From an uncultured Oscillospiraceae bacterium (GTDB taxonomy: Bacteria; Bacillota; Clostridia; Oscillospirales; Ruminococcaceae), in the NCBI GenBank assembly GCA_910587335.1, contig CAJUMG010000018.1:1-39611 (forward strand): a DNA stretch of 39,611 nt, written 5' to 3'. The notes under the pieces were generated by a model. The model was not told the origin of the DNA. It ran no database searches and saw only the letters and a list, made by a program, of their open reading frames with translations. Positions within the stretch are counted from its first letter, which is position 1. Every line of letters begins with the position of its first letter. The translations under genes were made by a program, and so were the position numbers. Of this stretch, positions 8,387-15,657 are shown one piece after another.

Positions 8387-10042
8387 TTATTCAACACTGA
8401 TCAGGAAGTAATAAACCGGTTGACCGCCATTGAGAACGGTTAGCTCTACGTCCTCCGGCAAACGCTGACGGACAGCTGCTTCCACTTCGGCTGCCATCTC
8501 TTCGGTAACATCCTCGCCATAATAGATGGTGACAAAAGAGCTGTCACGAGAAAGCATCTGTTTGACGAGCTTTGAACAGGTGTGCGCCAGATCCGTACCG
8601 GTAAAGGACAGCTTACCGTTTTCCAAAGCCAGCAGCTCGCCTTCGTGAATTTCGTGGCCATCATAGTCCGAATCCCGCGCCGCAAAGGTAACCGAGCCGG
8701 TAGAAACGGTTTCCAGAGCATTGGACATATTGATCTGATTTTGTTCCAGGTCCGAATCCGGGTCAAAGGCCAGCATGGCCGCGATCCCTTGGGGAACCGT
8801 TCTGGAGGGCAACACACAGACCTTTCGGTCCGCCAGCTTGATAGTCTGTTCCGCAGCCATGATAATATTCTTGTTATTTGGCAGGACAAATACATTTTGC
8901 GCCGGTGTCGCGTGAATCGCTTTCAGAATATCATCGGTAGAAGGATTCATGGTTTGTCCCCCACTGACCAACTGATTGGCGCCTAAATCACGAAACAGAC
9001 CTTGCAGCCCTTCACCCGCTGCCACCGCTACAATACCGTAAGGGACCTGCGCGTCCACCGGCACATAAGCTAACGGCTCCTCTTTGGGATTTTCTTTTGC
9101 CGCCTGAGACTTGCGAGCGGCAAACTGCTCCTCCATATTTTCGATTTTCATTTTGCAAAGCTTACCGTATCCAATCGCTTCCTCCAACGCCTGACCAGGA
9201 TGATTGGTATGGACATGACATTTGATAATTTCCTCGTCATCCACTACAACAACGCTGTCTCCGATGGATTCCAAATACGCCCGCAGCTTTAAAGAATCTA
9301 TGTCCGCTTCGTTTTTCTGTACAATAAATTCAGTGCAGTAAGCAAAGGTGATATCAGCGTCGTATTGGGCAATGGCATCCTGAAAATCATCCGCTTCATT
9401 TCCGCCAGAAGTCTGCTGGGCATCCTCCACCATAACTCCGTCACGCAACACACTGAGCATTCCCTCAAAGATGATCAAAAGGCCCTTACCGCCAGCATCA
9501 ACTACACCCGCTTTCTTCAAGGTTGGTAGCAGTTCCGGTGTTTGCTCCAAAGAGGATGCCGATTCTCTGATAATTTCCTCCCAGACGGCAACAGGATCTG
9601 CATTCGTTTTAGCCACTACCCGGGCCCGTTCCGCCGCCATGCGGGAAACGGTTAGGATCGTTCCTTCTGTAGGCTTCATAACCGCTTTATATGCCGCCTC
9701 GACTCCCATGGTCAGCGCCTCGGCAAAATCGGCTCCATCTGCTTCCTTTTTACCTGCCAACCCCTTAGAAAAACCGCGGAACAGCAAAGATAGAATAACG
9801 CCTGAATTCCCGCGGGCACCCCTTAACAGTGCGGATGCTGCTGCCTTTGCCACAGCGGCTACGGTGGGATTTTCCATCAATTTTAGTTCTGCTACCGCCG
9901 CGCTGATGGTCATGGACATATTAGTACCTGTATCGCCGTCCGGCACAGGAAAGACATTCAGCGCGTCCACTTCCTGCCGGTGGGCCAGAATATTATTGGC
10001 TCCTGAAATATATGCGTCGCGCAGTTGACTACCATTTATCAC
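8387..10042 (-). CDS. yloV: DAK2 domain protein YloV (FakA-like fatty acid kinase)
   Basis: A 551-residue protein of the YloV/FakA family. FakA with a FakB (DegV) partner phosphorylates fatty acids for phospholipid synthesis; the same architecture occurs in all Firmicute YloV proteins. The N-terminal DAK2 nucleotide-binding domain carries VDALNVFPVPDGDTGTNM (about residues 25-42), whose acidic residues bind Mg-ATP, followed by the middle linker and a C-terminal domain. The start is GTG at 10042, with GGGAGG 10 bases upstream; no ATG gives a better fit. It lies 70 bases downstream of yloU, the usual yloU-yloV operon. No fakB gene is present in the window. Confidence 0.92.
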   Translation of the reverse strand: MINGSQLRDAYISGANNILAHRQEVDALNVFPVPDGDTGTNMSMTISAAVAELKLMENPTVAAVAKAAASALLRGARGNSGVILSLLFRGFSKGLAGKKEADGADFAEALTMGVEAAYKAVMKPTEGTILTVSRMAAERARVVAKTNADPVAVWEEIIRESASSLEQTPELLPTLKKAGVVDAGGKGLLIIFEGMLSVLRDGVMVEDAQQTSGGNEADDFQDAIAQYDADITFAYCTEFIVQKNEADIDSLKLRAYLESIGDSVVVVDDEEIIKCHVHTNHPGQALEEAIGYGKLCKMKIENMEEQFAARKSQAAKENPKEEPLAYVPVDAQVPYGIVAVAAGEGLQGLFRDLGANQLVSGGQTMNPSTDDILKAIHATPAQNVFVLPNNKNIIMAAEQTIKLADRKVCVLPSRTVPQGIAAMLAFDPDSDLEQNQINMSNALETVSTGSVTFAARDSDYDGHEIHEGELLALENGKLSFTGTDLAHTCSKLVKQMLSRDSSFVTIYYGEDVTEEMAAEVEAAVRQRLPEDVELTVLNGGQPVYYFLISVE

Positions 10043-10112
10043 TTTCTTATAACCTCCCGTAATCGCTGTCTGGAAAGCGCAGCTTCAAAAGACCTCCCCC
10101 AAAAACGGGAAG

Positions 10113-10466
10113 CTATTCTGTCCGCATGCCGTCTACATACACGTTGACCTTTGCTACCTCCATACCGGTTGCATCCTCCACCGTGTAACGAACTTTATGG
10201 ATAATGCTCTGTACAATAGCGGAAATATTCACACCATAGGTCACCACAATATGGAGATCCAGTACCATTCTTCCACCGACAATATGGACTTTGACCCCCT
10301 TGTCCGGCACATCGCTTTTAGCGATCATAGTGCGGAGCCCTTGATATGGGGTGGTGTGGACAAGTCCCGCAACACCAAAGCATTCCGAGGCGGCACGTCC
10401 CACCAAATTGGCAAAATATTCTTCGGAAATATGAGTGGCCCCCAGATGATTTTCCAGTTTAATCAC
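10113..10466 (-). CDS. yloU: Asp23/Gls24 family envelope stress protein YloU
   Basis: A 117-residue Asp23/Gls24 protein (DUF322). Family members such as YloU and Asp23 associate with membrane or cell-envelope stress in Firmicutes. Visible family features are HISEEYFANLVGRAASECFG near the N-terminus, the central VVTYGVNISAIVQSIIHKVR and the C-terminal VAKVNVYVDGM. The open frame extends upstream to 10520, but GTG at 10466 is chosen since AGGAGGG lies 6 bases before it and the resulting length matches YloU (about 120 residues). It is followed by yloV on the same strand, and the pairing of these two genes is conserved in Firmicutes. I found no convincing promoter in 10467-10562. Confidence 0.93.
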   Translation of the reverse strand: MIKLENHLGATHISEEYFANLVGRAASECFGVAGLVHTTPYQGLRTMIAKSDVPDKGVKVHIVGGRMVLDLHIVVTYGVNISAIVQSIIHKVRYTVEDATGMEVAKVNVYVDGMRTE

Positions 10467-10562
10467 GCAAGTCCCTCCTGACTGACGCCGCCGGAGCACT
10501 TGCAGCGCACCGGCCGGCATATGTATCTGTCGCCCTTTTAAGGGCAGTGCATTATTTTTACA

Positions 10563-12065
10563 CTACCACTCCTGGATGTTGTAAAACACATCCTGCCCGG
10601 TAGCGCACAAATCATAATAGATTTCCCGATTATAATAGATTGTGCCATTGCGCGTTCCAATTGGAATAAAAGGAACTGCGCTGGAAAAGGAATCCAAAAA
10701 AGCAGAAAGCGATCCTATCCCCTGCCGCCATTGGCTATATGCCTCTAGCGCCTGCTGGTTTGACTGCTCTGTCTGCTGTAGCTGAACCGTAAAAAGAGAG
10801 GTCAAATCCAAATTATTCCGCAGCTTTACTTCTCCAATATACAAATCATACTGCCGCGAGGCCACCCGCTCCTGATACACCTGAAACGGCACGTCGCTTA
10901 CTGTAGCGTCCAGCCCGACCGCGTGCAGCATTTCTCTAAGCGTTTGGGCGATTTGCAATTTCGCGCTATTTTCGCTGTTGACCAAAATATCGACCGATAC
11001 TCTTCTTGTGCCTATTATAATGTAACCCTCATCGTCTCGGTTGTCAAGGTCAAGTTCGGCTAGCAAAGCCTGTACACGCCCAAAATCCTGACTTTGTTTT
11101 GCCGTAAGGTCGGCGAGCTGTTCCCAGTCAGACGGAAACGGAAACAGTGTTTCCTTTGCTCGGTCAAAATAAGAATTCTCCAATAAACTACTCTGGTCCA
11201 CCGCCGCCGCAAGCATTTGGCGGAATCGCTGGTCCGAAAGCCTGGACCGGCTGTCGTTTATACCAATATAAAGCAGATACGGCATGGGAACATAATGGAT
11301 ACTTCCCCCTGTTTCAGCGATTGTTTCGTCTGAATCTACAAACAAATAATCTACCGAACCAATTTTCATGCTGTAAAATCCTGTTTCCCGGTCCGGCTGT
11401 TGCACCAGCCGGATTTTTTGAATTTTACCCGAATTTTCTTTGTACCAATAAGGATTGATCTCCAACAGACTCTCACTGGATAGCCGGTATCTGCCGCTGC
11501 CCACCGGTTCGGCGGACGAGCCGCTTTTCATAATCGGAAAGGTTAAAAGATTTGCAAACAATACGTCCGCTTCTCCAAGAGAAAACAGGATCTGTGTATC
11601 CGATATAACGTTGACCCCCGTCACATTGGAAAAAAGCGAGGTGTACTGATTTTGGGTCCCAACTGCCTGCCAATAGGAATACTGTACGTCTGCCGCTGTC
11701 AGCGGCGTTCCATCCGAAAAAAGGATATCCGACCGCAGGGTAACCATACAAGCGGTTCCCTGCAAATCTATGGAAGAAGCGATGCACAAGTCGTAGCCAT
11801 AAGAAAGATTCAGTTTAACAAGAGAATCATATAGCAACGGTACCACCTGCAAGCTGGTATCGGTGGTCATTTGATAGGGATTTAAAACCGCTTCTCCCAC
11901 CGGCACCTTAAGTGTGGTCACATCTTGGTACATATATTCTGCGGCCGATACGGTTTCTTGGTTCTGCACTGTCATTAAAAGATCGTCCTGCATCATATTT
12001 TCAAATGAGCAACCTCCCAACAGCGCCATTGCCGCGGCAGCAAACCCAATCCACTTCTTTTTCAT
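10563..12065 (-). CDS. orphan extracellular solute-binding lipoprotein, family 5
   Basis: A 500-residue lipoprotein of the oligopeptide/nickel-type family 5 substrate-binding proteins. A short signal sequence ends in the lipobox LGGC (Cys at about residue 19). The mature protein shows the family's VPLLYDSLVKLN, FSDGTPLTAADVQYSYWQAV and the late QIAQTLREMLHAVGLDATV blocks, so it should be a bilobed extracytoplasmic binding protein. No permease or ATPase genes lie nearby, so it may serve an ABC transporter encoded elsewhere, or act as a sensor. ATG at 12065 is preferred to ATG at 12074 because AGAGG lies 9 bases before it. The ligand is unknown. It sits between the housekeeping genes yloU and spoVS. 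Confidence 0.88.
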   Translation of the reverse strand: MKKKWIGFAAAAMALLGGCSFENMMQDDLLMTVQNQETVSAAEYMYQDVTTLKVPVGEAVLNPYQMTTDTSLQVVPLLYDSLVKLNLSYGYDLCIASSIDLQGTACMVTLRSDILFSDGTPLTAADVQYSYWQAVGTQNQYTSLFSNVTGVNVISDTQILFSLGEADVLFANLLTFPIMKSGSSAEPVGSGRYRLSSESLLEINPYWYKENSGKIQKIRLVQQPDRETGFYSMKIGSVDYLFVDSDETIAETGGSIHYVPMPYLLYIGINDSRSRLSDQRFRQMLAAAVDQSSLLENSYFDRAKETLFPFPSDWEQLADLTAKQSQDFGRVQALLAELDLDNRDDEGYIIIGTRRVSVDILVNSENSAKLQIAQTLREMLHAVGLDATVSDVPFQVYQERVASRQYDLYIGEVKLRNNLDLTSLFTVQLQQTEQSNQQALEAYSQWRQGIGSLSAFLDSFSSAVPFIPIGTRNGTIYYNREIYYDLCATGQDVFYNIQEW

Positions 12066-12199
12066 TTCTGTCATCCTCTAATACCGGTCCGGATATCTAG
12101 CATGAATACAGGGTACAAATGAGATTCAACCGCCTTTTTGACCGCTTTTGCAGGGTGAAAAAGGGGCAATCGGAATCAAATATAAGGGTATCTATGGTT

Positions 12200-12208
12200 A
12201 TTATATCA
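12200..12208 (-). promoter_or_regulatory. extended -10 promoter of the solute-binding protein gene
   Basis: TGATATAAT on the minus strand (12208-12200) is an extended -10 element. A TTGACA is present upstream but only 11 bp away, so it cannot act as a standard -35. The leader is about 130 nt. Confidence 0.4.
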
Positions 12209-12296
12209 CAAATCCATGTCAATAAGTATGAACGTTTTATAAAATTCCGGCCGGATTTGCAGTATCCTTTACCGCGCAAAACAATTTTTGCATACA

Positions 12297-12322
12297 ATAA
12301 AAAACGGCGGGAACTCCCGCCG
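12297..12322 (-). terminator. terminator of spoVS
   Basis: On the minus strand the hairpin CGGCGGGAGTTCCCGCCG is followed by TTTTTTATT, right after the spoVS stop. Confidence 0.88.
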
Positions 12323-12334
12323 CCTGTCCAACTT

Positions 12335-12595
12335 TTATTTTCGTTCAACGATCAGCCGAATTGCTGTTCTCTCCTCGTTATTGATAACGATATTGCCAAA
12401 GGTTGGAACACAAATCAAATCCATTCCCGCCGGCGCCAGATACCCTCTGGCAATTGCGATTGCCTTAACCGCCTGATTGGTAGCGCCTGCACCGATCGCC
12501 TGCACCTCTACGGAGCCAGATTCCCGTATTACACCGGCAATCGCCCCGGCCACCGAGTTGGGGACCGACTTTGCGGAAACTTTTAATACTTCCAT
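12335..12595 (-). CDS. spoVS: stage V sporulation protein S
   Basis: An 86-residue SpoVS, the exact family length, with the characteristic MEVLKVSAKSVPNSVAGAIA opening and the GAGATNQAVKAIAIARGYL core of the Alba-like fold. SpoVS is needed for spore coat assembly and dehydration in Bacillus; its biochemical activity is not settled. ATG at 12595 has AGGAGG 7 bases upstream. It is downstream of rny-ymdB, the order found in Bacillus, but here it has its own promoter and terminator. Its presence supports a sporulating host. Confidence 0.97.
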   Translation of the reverse strand: MEVLKVSAKSVPNSVAGAIAGVIRESGSVEVQAIGAGATNQAVKAIAIARGYLAPAGMDLICVPTFGNIVINNEERTAIRLIVERK

Positions 12596-12635
12596 GATGA
12601 AACCTCCTGATGGGTTTGGCGATTCGTCTGCGACT

Positions 12636-12664
12636 ATTTTATAACAATACAGCAAAAAAATCAA
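12636..12664 (-). promoter_or_regulatory. promoter of spoVS
   Basis: Minus-strand TTGATT (12664-12659), a 17-bp spacer and TAAAAT (12641-12636). This resembles a vegetative promoter; I did not find a clear sigma-H site. Confidence 0.5.
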
Positions 12665-12694
12665 GCCAATTACGCAAGTTCTGTCGCTATAGGA

Positions 12695-13462
12695 TTAAAC
12701 GACGAAAATCCGCTGGATCGATGTCGTTTTTTTTGTTTTTAGATCAATATCCGCCACAATTCCGCTCAAAGCACAAGGGCCGGACGCATTTTCAAAACGG
12801 GTTGGCAGATTGGTACGCATCCGCCGGATTGCCAATTCCGGCGCCACACCCAATACGGAATACGCTGGACCGCACATGCCAATGTCTGTGATGTAGCCCG
12901 TACCGCCAGGTAGGATTTTCTCATCAGCCGTCTGTACATGGGTATGCGTTCCAAACAACAACGACACCTTTCCATCCAAAAAATAACCCATTCCCAATTT
13001 TTCACTGGTCGCCTCTGCGTGAAAGTCCACTAGAATAATCTGGGCCTGTATCTGCGGCAAAAGGCGCTCTATACAGCTAAACGGATTCTCATAGGTATCC
13101 AGAAAGACACTTCCCTGCAGGTTGACAACAGCGATCTGATAAGAGAGCGCGTCGTATAGATAAATCCCTGCGCCATGTGCGTCCGGATGATAGTTTGCCG
13201 GGCGTATAAGCCCGATCTGCTCGTCCATCAGCTCATTGATTTCCCGCCGGCGCAATCCATGATTGCCGGTGGTGATCACATCCGCACCACAGTCAAAAAT
13301 CTGCTTGGCAGAAGCGGGAAGAATTCCATTTCCTTCTGCGGAGTTTTCGCCGTTTACCAAAATAAAATCCGGACGATATTTCTCCTTTAGCTCCGGCATT
13401 TTCTGCCGCAAAAAATGACAACCGGACTGGCCAACTACATCTCCAACCGCCAAAATCCGCAT
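12695..13462 (-). CDS. ymdB: YmdB-type metallophosphoesterase (2',3'-cAMP phosphodiesterase family)
   Basis: A 255-residue protein of the YmdB/TIGR00282 family; Bacillus YmdB is a metallophosphodiesterase acting on 2',3'-cyclic nucleotides that influences biofilm versus motility. Metal-binding residues are visible in GDVVG (Asp8), NGENSAEG (Glu and Asn), TGNHG (Asn and His), DFHAEATSEK (His) and GTHTHVQTAD (two His). The usual GNHxWDxKEI reads GNHGLRRREI, so the conserved Trp-Asp pair is missing while the direct metal ligands remain. ATG at 13462 follows AAGGGG by 7-8 bases. It lies downstream of rny, its usual partner, although a terminator separates them. Confidence 0.93.
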   Translation of the reverse strand: MRILAVGDVVGQSGCHFLRQKMPELKEKYRPDFILVNGENSAEGNGILPASAKQIFDCGADVITTGNHGLRRREINELMDEQIGLIRPANYHPDAHGAGIYLYDALSYQIAVVNLQGSVFLDTYENPFSCIERLLPQIQAQIILVDFHAEATSEKLGMGYFLDGKVSLLFGTHTHVQTADEKILPGGTGYITDIGMCGPAYSVLGVAPELAIRRMRTNLPTRFENASGPCALSGIVADIDLKTKKTTSIQRIFVV

Positions 13463-13498
13463 TCTGACACCCCTTTGCACCATCCCGGCCTGTTCGGA

Positions 13499-13528
13499 CA
13501 AACAAAGAGCCTGCCTTAGGCAGGCTCT
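13499..13528 (-). terminator. terminator downstream of rny
   Basis: On the minus strand AGAGCCTGCC TAA GGCAGGCTCT is followed by TTGTTTG. It stands between rny and ymdB, so ymdB depends on read-through or an unseen promoter. Confidence 0.75.
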
Positions 13529-13549
13529 AAAGCACCTTATCCGGCCAAA

Positions 13550-15112
13550 TTATTTTGCGTATTCAATCGCACGGCTCTCCCGCACTACATGCACCTTAAC
13601 CTGGCCGGGATAATCCAACTCCGCTTCAATCTTTTTGGCAATCTCCCTAGCCACCAAAATGGTCTGATCATCCTTGACCACTTCCGGTTTGACCAAAATG
13701 CGGATTTCCCGTCCTGCCTGAATAGCATAACATTTTTCAACGCCGTCAAAAGAATTGGCAATTTCTTCTAATTTTTGCAAGCGTTTAATATAATTTTCCA
13801 CATTTTCACGCCGTGCACCAGGCCGGGCAGCAGAAATCGCATCTGCCGCCTGGACCAAGCAGGCTACAATTGTCTTTGGTTCCACATCGCCGTGGTGCGC
13901 CTCAATGGCGTGCAGAATATTTTGATTTTCTTTGTATTTTCTCGCCACATCAACACCAATGTTAACATGGGAGCCTTCAATTTCGTGGGTCAGCGCCTTG
14001 CCAATATCATGCAGCAGTCCAGCACGTTTTGCACTCGCCACATCTGCTCCCAGCTCCGCTGCCATCATACCGGCGATATGAGCGACCTCCAACGAGTGAT
14101 CCAATACGTTCTGCCCATAGCTGGTGCGGTAGCGAAGCCGCCCCAACAGCTTAACCAGCTCCGGATGGATCGAATGGATACCGCTTTCCAGTACAGCGCG
14201 CTCACCATCCTGCTTAATTTTTGCCTCCACCTCTTTGCGGGCTTTTTCTACCGTTTCCTCAATGCGGGCAGGATGAATACGCCCATCCTGAATCAAACGC
14301 TCCAACGAAATACGGGCAATCTCCCTGCGGACGGGGTCATAAGAGGACAATGTAATCGCCTCGGGGGTATCGTCGATGATCAAATCCACCCCGGTCATTG
14401 TCTCAAGGGTGCGGATGTTGCGGCCCTCCCGCCCGATAATGCGGCCCTTCATTTCATCATTGGGCAGCGGTACAACCGACACGGTCGCTTCCGCCACATG
14501 GTCAGCAGCACAGCGCTGAATCGCTGTCGAGATAATTTCTCTCGCCTTTGCATCCGATTCATCCCTGGTCTGCTGCTCAAACTGCGAAACCATCAGCGCC
14601 TTTTCATGGGTCAGCTCATCTTCCAAATTCCGAAGCAGATATTCTTTCGCCTGTTCGATAGTCAAACCGGAGATCCGCTCCAACATTTCAAACTGCCGCT
14701 TTTTGATCTCTTCAGACTCAGCCAGCTTGCTTTCCGCCTCTTTAATCTTGTTTTGCAGAAGTTCATCCTTTTTTTCCAGATTTTCCAGTTTACGGTCTAA
14801 AGACTCTTCCTTTTGAACCAGCCTGCGCTCCTGACGGGTCACCTCTGAACGTCGTTCCTTCACGTCTTTTTCCGCTTCGGTGCGCATTTTATAGATCTCG
14901 TCCTTCGCTTCCACCAAGGCTTCTTTTTTGCGGCTTTCGGCAGATTTAATCGCATCGCTTAAAATACGTTTTGCCTCTTCTTCCGCAGAGCCCAACTCGG
15001 CTTCCGCCACTTTACGCCGGTACTGTACGCCTACAAAAAAGCATAAAACGCCGCCGGCGAGAAAAGCAATCACGCCTGTAATAATGCAGGCAATTATTGT
15101 TGATTGATCCAT
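13550..15112 (-). CDS. rny: ribonuclease Y
   Basis: A 520-residue RNase Y, the membrane-anchored endoribonuclease that starts mRNA decay in many Firmicutes. An N-terminal membrane helix (about residues 5-27) is followed by a long charged coiled coil (about 30-200), a KH domain with the GRIIGREGRNIRTLE loop (about 220-235) and an HD domain with the metal pair HDIGKALTHE (about 365-374). Length matches the family. ATG at 15112 is chosen because it gives the standard N-terminus; AAGGAGG lies unusually far (about 14 bases) upstream and no closer start codon exists in frame. It has a perfect consensus promoter and is divergent from thrS. Confidence 0.97.
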   Translation of the reverse strand: MDQSTIIACIITGVIAFLAGGVLCFFVGVQYRRKVAEAELGSAEEEAKRILSDAIKSAESRKKEALVEAKDEIYKMRTEAEKDVKERRSEVTRQERRLVQKEESLDRKLENLEKKDELLQNKIKEAESKLAESEEIKKRQFEMLERISGLTIEQAKEYLLRNLEDELTHEKALMVSQFEQQTRDESDAKAREIISTAIQRCAADHVAEATVSVVPLPNDEMKGRIIGREGRNIRTLETMTGVDLIIDDTPEAITLSSYDPVRREIARISLERLIQDGRIHPARIEETVEKARKEVEAKIKQDGERAVLESGIHSIHPELVKLLGRLRYRTSYGQNVLDHSLEVAHIAGMMAAELGADVASAKRAGLLHDIGKALTHEIEGSHVNIGVDVARKYKENQNILHAIEAHHGDVEPKTIVACLVQAADAISAARPGARRENVENYIKRLQKLEEIANSFDGVEKCYAIQAGREIRILVKPEVVKDDQTILVAREIAKKIEAELDYPGQVKVHVVRESRAIEYAK

Positions 15113-15201
15113 TACAGCTGCTTCAACCTCCTTCTTCCATTTATTTTGTAATAGCAATATCGAAATGAATGTCATTTTCAATATGGTTGCATATCATTCA
15201 T

Positions 15202-15230
15202 ATTTTAAGGCCTTGCCGCGCTTCTGTCAA
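15202..15230 (-). promoter_or_regulatory. consensus promoter of rny
   Basis: Minus-strand TTGACA (15230-15225), a 17-bp spacer and TAAAAT (15207-15202), about 90 bp before the rny start. Confidence 0.75.
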
Positions 15231-15307
15231 GAAATTTATCTGGCAGAGCATTGATTTGCCCTTTGAAAAGCCATATGAAAAATCTGTTTTTCTTTTTGGG
15301 GAGGGTG

Positions 15308-15336
15308 TTGACAACGACTGTATCCGGTGATATATT
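15308..15336 (+). promoter_or_regulatory. consensus promoter of the thrS leader
   Basis: TTGACA (15308-15313), a 17-bp spacer and TATATT (15331-15336). Predicted start of the transcript is near 15343, shortly before stem I of the T-box. Confidence 0.8.
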
Positions 15337-15357
15337 TATGAATAATACGATAATACG

Positions 15358-15586
15358 TTGAAAGAGAAGCCTTGAACCAGCGCTTCCCAGAGAGGCTGCC
15401 CCAGTGCTGAAAGGCCGCCGTAGCAAGGTTCAAAAGGTACCGCCTCTTGAGTGCGGGCAAAACCCGCCGCGTCAGGTGCGTTAACCCCTTGTCCAAATGA
15501 GTGGCGGTTTTTCCGCAAGCAGGGTGGAACCGTGGAGCATAAGTATCGCTTCACCCCTAGATTTTTTAGGGGTGAAGCTTTTTTGT
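15358..15586 (+). ncRNA. T-box riboswitch, threonine-specific, upstream of thrS
   Basis: This leader has the ordered T-box parts. The base of stem I uses AAGAG (15362-15366) with CTCTT (15444-15448), and the next stem uses CTTGAACC with GGTTCAA. The 3' side of the specifier loop reads GGTACCGC, with ACC (15439-15441) as the threonine codon. The T-box sequence AGGGTGGAACCGTGGAG is at 15521-15537; its TGGA would pair with the NCCA end of tRNA. It ends in a strong terminator. Uncharged tRNA-Thr should stabilise the antiterminator and switch on the synthetase gene. Confidence 0.93.
15548..15584 (+). terminator. regulated terminator of the thrS T-box
   Basis: GCTTCACCCCTA pairs with TAGGGGTGAAGC and is followed by TTTTTT. 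It is the off state of the T-box; its left arm overlaps the region that would pair with the T-box bulge. Confidence 0.9.
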
Positions 15587-15657
15587 CGTCTATTTTAGCC
15601 TGACAAAAAACTGCCGGAACGTTTTAGTCGCAAAAAAAGAAGAAAGGATGACGAAAA

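Noticed and set aside
10533..10546. Palindrome GCCCTTTTAAGGGC between yloU and the binding-protein gene
   Set aside because: No T-run follows on either strand, so it is not a convincing terminator, and nothing else supports a role.
13775..14800. 341-codon plus-strand frame
   Set aside because: It is the mirror of the RNase Y coding region, which has unmistakable KH and HD motifs.
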